From Carya illinoinensis (lineage: Eukaryota; Streptophyta; Magnoliopsida; Fagales; Juglandaceae): a stretch of DNA of 64,000 nucleotides. Within the stretch, counting starts at the first letter, position 1. Each line of letters starts with the position of its first letter. Positions 36,380 to 49,237 of the stretch are shown here, piece by piece. The stretch covers positions 27,819,967 to 27,883,966 of the forward strand of contig NC_056758.1 of the NCBI RefSeq assembly GCF_018687715.1. The letters run 5' to 3'. Made by a program: the position numbers and the translations under genes. The notes under the pieces are model-generated. The model made no database searches. It worked only from the letters and a program-made list of their open reading frames with translations, and was not told the origin of the DNA.

Positions 36380-37545
36380 CCTAGATTGAAAGCTAAAGTT
36401 AAGACATTTATCAAATAATGTGAAATTTGTCAGAGAAATAAGGTTGAAAATGTGCATCTAGTTGGCTTATTACAACCCTTAGCAATTCTTCAACAAATGT
36501 GGACAAACATTTCAATAGACTTTGGGGAGGGGTTGCCTGTGTTAAAAGGCTATTCTGTAGTCATGGTGGTGGTTGACAAATTGTTTAAATATGCTCACTT
36601 CTTGGCCTTAAAACATCCATTCATGACAGCCAAAAGTCTAAAAAATTTGTTTAGGTTTTGTGGTATGCCTAAAAGTATTTTGTCAGATAGAGGGTCCACA
36701 TTCATTAGTTCTTTTTAGAGGGAGTTCTTCAAGCTATAGGGTGTGAATTTGTCTTATTCTTTAGCTTACCATCCTCAAAGTGATGGTCAAGCTGAAGTTA
36801 TGAATTCATATTTGGAACACTTTTTGAGGTGTTTTTCAAGTGATAAGTTGAGATTGTGGTTTGAGTGGTTGCCCTTGGGTGAATGGTGGTACAATACCGC
36901 ATTTCATTCTTCTACCAGGCTCACATCATATGAAGTAGTTTATGGTGTTCTACCTACGAGATTACAAGCAAACATACTTGGGTTATCACCCAATCAAGCA
37001 TTTGAGGAGTTATTAAAAACTCAAGAGTAGATCATGATTGCCTTGAAGAATAATTTGGTGGTCGCACAGGAAAGGATGAAATGACAGTTTGATAAGCATC
37101 ACACTGAAATGGAATTTTTCGTGGAAGATTGGATTTATCTAAGGCTTGAGTTTTATAGATATAGTTCATTGGCAGTCAGGCAAAATTTGAAATTATCACC
37201 CAGATTTCTTAGTCCATCCCAAATAATGAACATGATTGGTCCAATCACTTATAAATCTCATCTCCTATCCTAGTCCCAATTACATCTTGTGTTCCATGTA
37301 TCATGTTTAAAAGAGAAGGTTGGACATCTTGTATCTCTACTCTCTACACTACCACAAGTATATGTCCACATTGAACTTATTCTTGAGCCTCAACAAATTA
37401 TATAGTGTCGCAACTAGAAAGTCAACAATAGAGCCTTGGTTGAGGTCTTAGTACAATGGCAAGGGACTGATATTGAAGAGGCCACTTGAGAACCTTGTTG
37501 GCAGCTTCGACAAAAATTTCCTCACTTTGTGGGGTAATGTGCTTT
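36380..37545 (+). pseudogene. Chromovirus integrase core and chromodomain-like tail
   Basis: The integrase core shows D (SIDFGEGLP, 36515), D (SILSDRGSTF, 36680) and E (YHPQSDGQAEV, 36770), with stops at 36716 and 36738. The tail at about 37400-37540 reads RALVEVLVQWQGTDIEEAT, stop, EPCW, a chromodomain-like signature in which the conserved W codon is now TGA. This places the host element among chromoviruses. Confidence 0.82.
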
Positions 37546-37558
37546 GAAGGAGAGGGGT

Positions 37559-37842
37559 ATGTTTGTTAAGATATAAAATAAATAATAAAATATATATCTT
37601 TTTATTAGTTTAAACTTTTGGGATAGGTGGTGATTTCACATGATATCGGAATAGAGTTCCTGAGTTTGAACCCTGACTTTACACTCTACCCCATTTAATT
37701 AAATATTCCACGTGTTAGGTTACGTATTAAGGAGGAGTCTAGCTCACATGTGAGAGGGGGTGTTAAGATATAAAATAAATAATAAAATCTACCTCTTTCC
37801 ATCAGCTTAAGCTTTTGGGACAAGTGATGATTTCACAATGTT
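37559..37842 (+). mobile_element. TRIM (miniature LTR retrotransposon), 274 bp
   Basis: Two 77-bp direct repeats, 37564-37640 and 37761-37837, start TGTTAAGATATAAAATAAAT and end TTTCACA. The first is followed directly by a decayed initiator-Met PBS (TGATATCGGAATAG, expected TGGTATCAGAGC). The second is preceded by the purine tract GTGAGAGGGGG. A perfect 5-bp duplication ATGTT (37559-37563, 37838-37842) flanks it. It has no coding capacity and sits four bases inside the start of the chromovirus 3' LTR. Confidence 0.93.
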
Positions 37843-38054
37843 GTGTAGCAAAAGCTAGTCCATAAGGGTATATTGTGAGTGGGGAACTGAGTTAGAAAAG
37901 CCATTCCAATGAAGGGTAACAACGTAGAAATAGGAGGAGGAAGAAGATGGTAGTTAAAATTTGTTAGTTGTGTAGAGGCCTTGACGTTGTTTTGTGTGAA
38001 TAGAACCTTTTCTTTTTATTTGTCTTATTCACAAGTCTGTGTAACTAGAGTGCA

Positions 38055-41000
38055 TCGTTTTGAAACAAAGTTGGCTGCTACTGCTATGGAAAGAATTCGA
38101 ATAAGGGTGGATTTTGACGGTTGTTTTGTTGTACCGAGTGAAGGGAGGAGTGGAGGTTTGGCTCTTATGTGGAAGAATGAGGTTAGTTTGAGTATTGAAA
38201 GCTACTATTTCTTTCATATTGATGCAAAGCTAGAGGACTCGAGTAAAGGAATTAAGTGGAAGTTTATGGAATTATATGGACATCCAGAAACTGAAAAAAG
38301 AGGAGTCTTGGGATTTACTTAGACTTTTAAGGGAGCCTGAAGATATCCCATGGTTTATTTGTGGTGATTTCAATGAGTTGTTGAGCAACCATGAGAAGTT
38401 AGGTGGAAGACCAAGGTAAGAGAGGTTGATGCATGCCTATAGAGTTACTCTTGATGATTGTCATCTGCTAAACTTGGGGTTTCAAGGCACTAAATACACG
38501 TAGTCTAATAGGAGACATAATCGATAGGTGATAAGTGAAAGGCTTGACAGTTTTGTTGCTAATATAAAATGGCAGGAATGCTTTCCACAAGCTCGAGTTT
38601 TTCATTGTTCTGCTGCATATTCTGATCATCTACTGATATCACTTTCTCTAAGTGATGTATCGGCTACAAGTAGAACTAAACTATTTTGGCTCGAGGCCAT
38701 GTGGATAGAAGATGATGAATGTGAAGAAGTTATTTCAAGACATTGGCAAGAATTGCTGGAGGCAATAATTTAATGGCAATATCCCAAAAGATCAATGGTT
38801 ATAGCAGAGGTCTAGAAGTCTGGAATGAGAAGAAATTTGGGCAAAGTGCATCAGAATCTGAGAAGAGTAGGAGCTACTCTTCATAGACTGCAAATGACAG
38901 ATTCTAGACAAGTCTCAAAGGAGGAATTGACACAAGCAAGGAGTAATTTGCAAGTTTGGTTAGAAAGAGAGGAAATCCTTTGGCACCAGAGAGCTAAAGT
39001 TTTGTGGCTTAAGGGGGTGATATGAACTCAAAATTTTTCCATCATAAGGCTTCACAAAGGAAGAAAAAGAACTATATTAAAGGACTAAAGGATGAGCAGG
39101 GCATATGGAGATTTGAAGAGGAGCGAGACCATCATATTGTAAGCTATTTCCAGTCCTTGTTTCACTTTGATATTAGTAATGGTAACTTGGAATTTTTCGA
39201 AGGATTAAGTGGTCTGGTGTCTAAACAAATGAATGCTGAATTATTGAAAGAATTTCATTGTGATGAGGTCAAGGTAGCTTTGGATCAAATGGCCCCAACA
39301 AAATCTCCTGGACCTGATGGAATGGCGCTTGTCTTCTTTCAACAATAGTGGCATATTGTGGGTAATGAGGTTACAAATGCAGTGCTGTCCTCCCTTAGAA
39401 TTGGTACTCTTCATTCCTCTCTTAATCATACTTTCATAGTTTTGATTCCAAAAAAGAATAAGTCTGAGAAAATTTCTGAATTTAGGCATATTAGTTTATG
39501 CAATGTTTTATATAAATTAGTGGCTAAAGTTCTTGAAAATAGGCTTAAGAGTGTGCTTGATGTAATTATCTCAAAAACTCAACATGCTTTTGTACCGTAA
39601 AGGATCATTATTGATAATATTCTAGTGGCATATGAGGTGATGCATTGTCTGAGAAATAAGAGACAAGGCAAGAATGGTTCTACGTCCATTAAGTTGGATA
39701 TTAGCAAAGCTTATGACCATGTTGAATGGCTATATTTACAAGCAGTTATGAAGGCAATGATATTTAATGCTCGATGGATCCATCTCATTATGATTTGTGT
39801 CAAAACTGTTTCATTTTCAATTCTGGTTAATGGTGAGCCACAAGGTCCATTTGCTCCTTCTAGAGGTTTGAGACAAGGTGACCATTTTCCCCTTACTTAT
39901 TCTTACTATGTACTGAAGGTTTGATTTCATTGATCAAACATGCTGAGAGAAGAGGGAAAATTTCAGCTGTGAAGATTTGTAGAGGTGCTCCCAAGATCTC
40001 TCATCTACTTTTTGCATATGATAGTCTTTTATTTTGTAAGGTTAATATGAAAGAAAATCAGAAAATTCAATCCATTCTCAACTGCTACGAAGCATCTTCT
40101 GGTCAAATGATAAGTAGAAGCAAAATAGGCCTTGTGTTAAGTTCAAATGTGCAACCACCAACTAATGATGCAATTCTGGAATTTTGGGGAGTGCAACAAA
40201 GTGAGGAGTATGAAAAATATTTAGGACTCCCATCATTTGTTGGGAGGTCTAAATCTAGAGTTTTTTATGAAATAAAGCATCGAGTTTGGAGAAAGTTGCG
40301 ATGATGGAAAGAAAAGGTACTCTTAGTTGGTGGAAAGGAAGTTTTGATTAAAGCTGTAGCCCAAGCTATTCCTACCTATTCTTTGAGCTGTTTTAAGCTA
40401 CCATCTTCCTTGTGTCATAATCTTGAATAAATCATGGCAAAATTCTGGTGGGGGCAGAGAAATGAAGAGAAGAAAATTCATTGGATGAGTTGGTCAAAGA
40501 TGTGTGCAACAAAAAAGGAAGGTGGGATGGGAGTCCAGGATTTGAGGATCTTTAATGATGCTCTTTTGGCCAAGCAGGGATGGCGAATAATGTCAAATAC
40601 AGACTTGTTACTATATAGTTTGTTTAAGGCTAAATATTTTTCAAAGAGCCATTTTCTATATGCTGGTTTGGGAAGCAATCCTTCCTATGTATAGAGAGGA
40701 ATTTGGGGCACAATTTCAAAGCTGAATGATGGGTGCATATGGAGAATTGGTTCGGGGAACATAGTGAAGTATGGACTAATGTATGATACCAGGGTTTAAA
40801 AGGATTGCTTATATGAACTCTATGCCTGTTATAGGTGTAGAGGAAGCTACTGTGAATACATTATTTGCCCCTGAGCAGATAGAATGGGATGTTAACAAAA
40901 TTACAACCATGTTCCCTCCTGCAGTGGCATTACAGATCGTTAAGATTGTACTTAGTTAAGGAAATTCAAATGTGATTTGCTGGATGCTTGAAGCTCATGG

Positions 41001-41951
41001 GAGATACACAGTCAAGAGTGGCTATAGACTTTTCAGATCAGCAAATATAGTGACACAAAGTGGTGAAACATCAAATACTGCTCTTATAAGGAAATTGTGA
41101 AAATCTATATGGGCTATGAAACTCCCTTCTAAAGTAAGAGTGTTTGCATGGAAGGCTGTTAAAAGAGTATTACCTACTAAACATAACCTTCAGAAGAAAC
41201 ATGTTAATATTGCAAAAAATTGTGTTTTCTATGATGCTAGTAGAGAAGATACTTTGCATGTATTACTCTCCTGCCCATCAATTAGAGAAGTCTAGATTAA
41301 AAACTTCCTAAAATAGTTAAAATTAATGAGTCCAACTTGTTTATTGATGTTGCTCTTAAACTGCTACATTATCATTGTGCAGAGTTGTTGGAGTTGTTCT
41401 TTTTAATATGCTGGAGCTGCTGGTATAGAAGAAACATGAAGATTTTTGAGGAAAAAGATGTACATGCTGATGCTATGTTGGGAAGTGCCTTGGCTATGGA
41501 GAAAGGTGGAACAAACCTCTATCTGTAATTAGGCATCATTGTGGATGAGATTCCCACCACCTGGTACTTTCAAATTGAACGTAGATGGAGCCTTTTCTCA
41601 AGATGGATCTATTGCAGGTATAGGCGCCGTATTGAGAGATTCAAAGGGTGAAGTTATAATGTCGGCAATAATAAGAGAAAGGGCAAGTCTAAATGTAATC
41701 GAGCTTGAAGGCCTTGCAATCCTTAGGGGGCTACAGCTGTGTCTACATCTTGGTATCCATCATATGTCAATTGAATCAGATTTTGTCTTGGTTGTAAATG
41801 AGTTCAATCGAAACGGACAGTCTATGGCCACCATGGGGAACATTGTTAGTGAAGTTAGGAAGTTAATGCATCGATTTCAAACATGTGTTCTAAACCGTCC
41901 AAACAGAAGCTGCAATACAGTAGCTCATACTTTTGCTAATCTCGGTTTGAG
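38055..41951 (+). pseudogene. LINE ORF2: endonuclease, RT, zf-RVT, RNase H
   Basis: Endonuclease: GGLALMWK, YGHPETEKR, WFICGDFNELLSNHEKLGG, AYSDHLLI (38150-38640). RT: PTKSPGPDGMA (39297), SISKAYDHVEW-type motif (about 39705), GLRQGD (39868), then the catalytic motif reads LLFAYDSLLF, so FADD has become FAYD (about 40010). zf-RVT region about 41110-41290. RNase H: FKLNVDGAFSQDGSIAG (41570) and CNTVAH (about 41920). At least ten stops or frameshifts. Confidence 0.85.
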
Positions 41952-42402
41952 CGTGATATCTCGTTTTTACGTGTAGTTTTTTATTAAAAGGAGTATTTTA
42001 ATTTAATTAAAATATTTGTTCTTTTGTTTTAAATTCACCGGATTTTAGTTCGATTTATTTAGTTGTGAAATTTATTTTGAGGTATTTTCTTATTATTAAT
42101 TATTGTTTTGTGTTTAAAATGCTCTTTAATTTAATTTAGTTTATTTTTAGATTTTAGATTTTATTGTTAGTTTTTACTAATTATTTATTTTATTCTACCT
42201 AGATATTGTGTTTAAATTATTTTATTTTATTTATTGCTTTTAAAATTATTTTCGTTGGATCAGTTTATTGTTAGTTCGATTAAACCTCATTTCTTTTACC
42301 CATCTTTTCTTTTTCTCTTTTCCTTTTTCCTTTTTCCTTTTTTTTTTAAAAAATTCTTTCTTCTTTTTCTTTCCTTTTCCTCCCGGTTTCTCTCTCCCTA
42401 CG

Positions 42403-42408
<6 letters not shown>

Positions 42409-42464
<56 letters not shown>
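42409..42464 (+). repeat. (CT)n microsatellite
   Basis: About 28 uninterrupted CT units within the solo LTR. Confidence 0.95.
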
Positions 42465-42468
<4 letters not shown>

Positions 42469-43299
42469 CTGTTTCTTCGTCTCGCTGTAGTGCTGCCATC
42501 AGCTGGCCGTGAGTCTCACCACCCCCACCGTTTGACTCTCATTTGGCCGGTGAACACCCCCACCAAATCTCAGCCCCAACCGAGTTACCTTAGCCGCCGT
42601 GAGCTCCTCCAAGTCGCACTGTTTTTCCTCCATTCCATCACCGTAGTTCCACCTCCGGCCACCATCTCTTCACTACTTCATCACTGACATCTTGCCGACC
42701 TAACCCACCCATTTCCAGCTCCGATCCATTGTTGGAAAAACCCCCACAAGCTCAACTCCGTTTTGGCCATTTTTTCACTTCCACTGCCGTTTTCGCCGCC
42801 ACCTACGGCCAACCACCACTTCCACTAGTTTTACTAACATCTCTAAATCATTCCCTATCAATTCTAAGTCTTAGTTTGTTCCCATTCAAAAGTGGGTATT
42901 TTATAACCTACGGCCACAATGTATTTTACACTGTTATGTTTCTTTTTCGCCACATTTTGCAGCCCCTTAATCATTCGAAAAATATTATATAGCGCTGTAA
43001 GTATTTTCCAAACTTCTTTTAAGATTTAAATGTATTTTTGTTTTAACAATAATTTGTGATTGATTGGTTATGCCGGATTGAGTCCGAGAAGTCGAGGGTC
43101 GGATGAATTTGAGGATGGAGTTATTTATGTTTGGATGATGTTTGTGTCATACATTGCATAGTGCACATATGTTCATGTGTTGGAAATAAAAACTGAGTTT
43201 TTGTGTAATTGCATGTATGTTCATGTGCATATTTGGAAACTGGATTTTTAAATATGTTTGAAATGAACTGATTGAACGGTTTGATAGAGAGTCACTGTC

Positions 43300-43540
43300 A
43301 GGATGATGGTAAGCAGGGATGGTGGTAGAGTCTCGCCTACGGTGCATGCGTAGGGATGGTGGTAAGCAAGGATGGTGATAGATTCCTGCCTGCGATTCCT
43401 GCCTATAGACAGACTTGTAGGGACGGTGGTAGAATCCCGCCTGTGATTCCCGCCTACGGTGCACGCGTAAGAATGGTGGTAAGCAGGGATGGTGGTAGAG
43501 TCCCGTCTGTGATTCCCGCCTACAGTGCTCTGATGGTTGG
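43300..43540. repeat. Tandem subrepeats in the solo LTR
   Basis: Alternating GGGATGGTGGTA and ATTCCCGCCTA(C/T) motifs are repeated four to five times with variable spacing. Confidence 0.75.
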
Positions 43541-44262
43541 TTACTGGGTCATTTTCTGGAAAATTGGTGAGACTTGGATATGTAGTCCATTTTCTAGGAA
43601 AATGGCAGTTGTTTTAATGAATTGGATTTTTGGGCCAAAATGAGATTTTGGCGTGCATTGGAAAAAAGATTATTTTCGAAAAATGATAATTTTCGGGACA
43701 CATGCATATGGCATCATGTTCATGCATTTGGTTATTGCATGAATGTATTTTTATCTTGAGGTTTGTTTAGTTTGTTACTTACCTGCAATACCGTCTTTGG
43801 TACCGTAGATTTTGATGCAGAGGACAATGAGGCTGAACCCGATGAGGCAGCTTCACCATAGGAGTGATCAGGGATCACTCGTGGATTGTGATTTATTCCC
43901 TATTTTGTTTATTGTTTTTGATTTGTGTTATATTTATGCTGGTTAATTGTAATATTTTTGGTACGCTTGTTTTAAGCGAGTTTGTATTTAAATAAAGTTT
44001 TAGTACTTAGTTGAAAGACTTTTATTGCCTGCTGCGTTGTTTAGTTGTACACGTGTTGTATGTATACACACTTGACACATAGCGATGGGATGCGTGACCC
44101 GTGTTGTCATTATCTCGAATCCTCGATTTTCACGTGTCCATACGTGGGAGTTGAGGGCGTCACATTGAGTGTCTTGAATGTTAGTTTATGGTAAGGTTCT
44201 TATCCGGATGTAATTGCTAATTTCCTTTGGATTGATTCTTCTTTGTAATTTGTTTAAAAAAA

Positions 44263-45605
44263 AAACAAAAACCTGAATGCAGGAGGGAAGATAAGATAAA
44301 TTGAAACGGTGCGTTTCAAAGGGTTAGGGTGTGCGTAATTTTGTATACAAACTCACATGTACCCTATTTGTTTTTAGAGAAAACCTTCTGACTTGTTGGG
44401 CTTATAACCCACTAAAAACAGCCTACTAATAATATTTGGACACGTACGCATTACATCTTTGTTTTCATGTGACCGCACCTCACCTGATTAATATGTAGAA
44501 TGCTCGCCTGACATGAAATTTAAATATTAAAAAAAATAATATTTTGAATGTTACCGTCTTCTTCTTTTCTCTTACCCATTTTTGTTCCTCTTCCAAATAT
44601 GGAAGCTGCAGACTGATTTTTTTTTGTTTTTGAAAAATCCAGTATAAACATTTTTTACTTGGGTTGGTCTCCTTAAAGACAAACGCGAATGCTATTAGCT
44701 TGGATTTAGATGCAGCTTTGATATGCTTGCAGGGATCTGTAAACACTAAACTGTAATAAAGCAGCCGGAAAATTTGCTAGACCCCATAGGAGGGAATTAC
44801 AAAAGTGCGTACATGGGCTTCTGAAATGACAACTTTTTAAGTGTTTTCCTATACTTGCAAAGAAGTTTAGCCTGATTTCATCTTTTTTTAAGTTTAAAGA
44901 TTTTTTTTTTTTTAATCCAAAGAAGTTTCGGCCACAAATAATTAGACGGATTTTCTTTTTTAAAAATATAAACATTTTTTTTTGTTTAAAAGATGTTTAA
45001 ATTTGAAAGTTTTGGAACCCAAACAATTATTTGGTTTGATTCTTTCGATTTCATAAGAATGACAACTTCATTCTTACACTCCAGCTGCACATTGGTGAAG
45101 AAACCGTAGAAGAAGAAACTATGTAAACTGTTTAAAGAATTAAACAATAGTTGATCTGGGTTTAAACTTCCTCAAGTAGGGGGTATATTCTTACTTGAGT
45201 TCCCTTAAGAGGAGATCTTGGAATGATAAATAGAGTACTTGCACAGAATGAAAAATGGATCTGCAAGAAAAGAGTCTCATTTACGTTTGTTCCTTTTCTG
45301 TATGCGATTTGCTTGTGTCTCGGTGAGATGAATTTTGAAAGGGGCAAGGTAATTTTGTGCGATTCGAACGGCAGGGACGAAGAGAATCTGAAAGGGGAAA
45401 GAATGATCTTGTGTGGCTGAAACTATTTTTCTTAAGGTGTAAATTCTGACGTGGCTGATTCAAATCAGAGGACTGTTTACTAGAGATAAACGCCCGGACC
45501 GCTTGGAAGCGGACATGTTGTTTTTAATATGCCAATGAAGATTGGTTTTTTTAAAATGAATAAATAAATAAATTTAAATAAATAAATAAATAAAAAGGGT
45601 TGCAG
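44263..45605. other. Non-coding stretch 3' of the LINE
   Basis: AT-rich, no gene recognised. It contains an (AAAT)n run at about 45555-45597. It may be chromovirus LTR or a further insertion. Confidence 0.35.
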
Positions 45606-45745
45606 GTAAAGGATGAATAAAAAGGAGCAGACAACCAGGGAAGTTTACACTGATTCTCATCTCCCTTCTCTCTCCTTCTCTGTCTTCCTGGTTCTTGACG
45701 ATCGCGAATTTGAAGGACCATTACAAAAGAGCCTCTAATTCCATC
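45606..45745 (+). repeat. Homologue of the chromovirus 5' LTR end
   Basis: The order GTAAAGGATGAATAA, AGACAA, AAGTTTACACT, GATTCTC, a CT-rich tract, TTCTTG and AGAGCC matches 19247-19390 in the same orientation. It is probably the distal end of the chromovirus 3' LTR, or else a separate LTR fragment. Confidence 0.55.
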
Positions 45746-47290
45746 CACAAAAAATTGGTGGGAGCTTGGAACGGAGCACGTTGCTGTCCTTGTTTACCCC
45801 TCTCCCACTGTTGTTCTTTTTCACTGGTCGTTTGAACTCAGCCAGAAGCTCAAAACACATCACAAACTTCTCTCTCTCTGGACACAACCTTTTACAAGAA
45901 CTGAAGAAACTATGTTCGGGGGTGGGCTAAGGTTGGATTTTTTGTATTTCTCGAAGATTCAGCTTTTATTTTTATTTTTTTGGGAGACAGTCTGAGAGAG
46001 ACTGCGTGGGCAATATAAGGCATATGTGATTTCAAATTCCCATTTTGATGCTTTTCCCTCTTTCAATGTGAGGGGAGGACTCGGTTCTCGATAATGGATT
46101 ATCAAAATGGTCATTTTTTTTTTTTTTCTGGCAATTTGCAATTTGATCAAGATGGGGAGCACCCCATTTATGAAGCCTTGATTTGAGGAATTTTCTTTTG
46201 ACTTTGTTTGTTTATTTGTTTGTTTGTTTGTTTGGTTGTTTTTTTATTTTATTTTATTTTATTTATTATTTATTATTTTTATTTTTATTATTATTTTTAT
46301 TATTTTTATTTTTTAAGGTAGGGGTGATGAATTTGCTTTTGGTTGCTTTGTTACTTATGCATGCGAGGCTGAATACATCTCATAACTAGTTCCTATTGTT
46401 ATAGCAGCAAAACTGTCTCCATGTCAAGAACTTCGCTTGTTCGCGGCTTCTACAGGTTATTTTCGATCCGGACTGGAAGGTTTGTCGAGTTTCTTTTCTT
46501 TTAATATCTTTTTAAACTTTACTTTTGTATGTTACTCTTTCTTTTTTTTCATTGCATTCCTTTTAATATATTGGTAGCTTGGATATGACGGCATAAACTA
46601 CATTCTCATCTTTCTTTCTTTACGATGCACGTGATAATAATTAGTTTTTTTTAATTCTGTTTATAATCTAATTATGAAGTTTTATGGATGTGAGATTTTT
46701 AGATTACTAAGCGTAATAAATTATATATATATACACAGAAGAAAATATGAAGCATTATGGAGGGAAGAACACAAATTGTTTGGCTTTTAATAATTGCAAA
46801 AGGAAAATACTTAATGCAGTCGGGCTGCGTAACAACGGGTCCGAGTCGTTGCCCCCCGAATGAAACGATTTGTTTTGATTAATGGTAAGATGGTGCGTTT
46901 CACATTCGCCATCCCTCCCTTCGTCTTCCTCATTGAAATCGAGTCACTTCTTCAGACCAACTCTTCAGCTACCGAGTCTCCCTCATTTAGTCTTCCCCAG
47001 GAAATCGAAGACCCAAATGAAATTGAAGACCCATGATAGAGTTCTCTGGTTTTCAGCATCTAGAAATAGCTCTAATTCGAAGACCCACACAAAATCGAAG
47101 TCCCATGAAACCTACCAAGTCATGCATAGAAGAATCAACTTTCTTTAATTTCTTCAATTTCATTTCAACTTTCTTCCCATGAAAGAATCAACTTCGGAGA
47201 GTGATGAATGTGATGAACCAAGTCATGCCATCCTTGGAGTGGCGAAACCTACCAGCACTACCAAAGACCTCAGGTGGCGACAATCCAAAA
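45746..47290. other. Intergenic, low-complexity rich
   Basis: Contains GTTT and ATTT microsatellite-like runs (about 46200-46315). Repeated GAAGACCCA phrases lie at 47000-47105, just upstream of the RPL7 copy. No gene recognised. Confidence 0.4.
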
Positions 47291-47294
47291 AAAG

Positions 47295-48950
<1,656 letters not shown>

Positions 48951-48954
48951 TGAC

Positions 48955-48962
48955 TATAAATA
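48955..48962 (+). promoter_or_regulatory. TATA box of the SDR gene
   Basis: TATAAATA in the context GACTATAAATAGGG matches the plant consensus. It lies 283 bp upstream of the ATG, implying a leader of roughly 250 nt. Confidence 0.55.
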
Positions 48963-49237
48963 GGGTTTTGTTGGAGGTGTCTCCATACAAATAATTAATT
49001 GGGCAGTTGTGCATCCACTGCCATCCCTATAGGCTCATTAGATTCAAACAATTCCTATTTCAGTCTGCTTTAAGTTCTACAGAGTTATGCTAACCATACA
49101 TCCTCACCAAAAAACAAAACTGAATTGGACTATAAAAGTCTCATCATTTCGTATTTATCTAAAATGACCCTCTCAAATTGCTCTGATTTTTTATCCCACC
49201 CAAGTTGGGATCAGTTTTGATTTGAAAATCCCTTCTT

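Larger units (their letters stand above)
27569..36384 (+). mobile_element. Athila-type Ty3/gypsy retrotransposon with two LTRs
   Basis: The LTRs at 27574-29201 and 34662-36379 enclose a 5.46-kb interior. Flanking GCTAG (27569-27573) and CCTAG (36380-36384) are the 5-bp target duplication with one mismatch. The tRNA-Asp PBS, the polypurine AAAAACTAGTTGGGGGTG next to the 3' LTR, and the pol sequence are all Athila-like. The interior has gag, protease, RT and integrase remnants. The LTRs are clearly diverged and differ by an indel, so the insertion is not recent. Confidence 0.92.
19240..37560 (+). mobile_element. Ty3/gypsy chromovirus, host of nested insertions
   Basis: Order on plus: LTR end (about 19240-19396), PBS (19399), gag, protease, [4.76-kb insertion], RT, RNase H, integrase part 1, [Athila insertion], integrase part 2, chromodomain-like tail, polypurine tract (about 19545-style run at 37545-37559), 3' LTR start TGTTGTGTAGC (split by a TRIM after four bases). 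All genes carry stops. Sequence on both sides of each insertion joins in frame. The 5' LTR is not fully delimited; the 3' LTR is cut by a LINE after about 38.05 kb and may end near 45745. Confidence 0.85.
41947..44169. mobile_element. Solo LTR inside the LINE, 2213 bp
   Basis: Element 41952-44164 starts CGTGATATCTCG (expected TGT...) and ends GAGGGCGTCACA. A perfect 5-bp duplication TTGAG lies on both sides (41947-41951, 44165-44169), and the LINE frame resumes beyond. It contains a (CT)n tract (42409-42464), a pyrimidine- and GC-rich zone at 42480-42720, minisatellite-like GGTGGTA/CCCGCCTA repeats (43300-43540) and AATAAA at about 43990. That signal and the pyrimidine-rich leader suggest plus orientation. 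Confidence 0.82.
38055..44262 (+). mobile_element. L1-type LINE, 5'-truncated, interrupted by a solo LTR
   Basis: The ORF2 remnant runs from within the endonuclease (FETKLAATAMERIRI at about 38062) through RT, zf-RVT and RNase H, and ends in an A-rich tail near 44251-44262. The RNase H frame is cut at 41951 after ANLGLS by a 2.2-kb LTR and resumes at about 44170 (VLNVSLW). It sits inside the chromovirus 3' LTR. Confidence 0.88.

Noticed and set aside
42234..42687. Open frames rich in Ser-Leu and Phe
   Set aside because: Translation of the (CT)n tract and pyrimidine-rich LTR leader, not a protein.
43300..43540. Possible CRISPR-like array of spaced repeats
   Set aside because: Plant nuclear LTR context, irregular spacing and diverged units; these are LTR subrepeats.
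46183..46389. Hydrophobic open frame resembling a membrane peptide
   Set aside because: It is a translation of GTTT/ATTT microsatellite.
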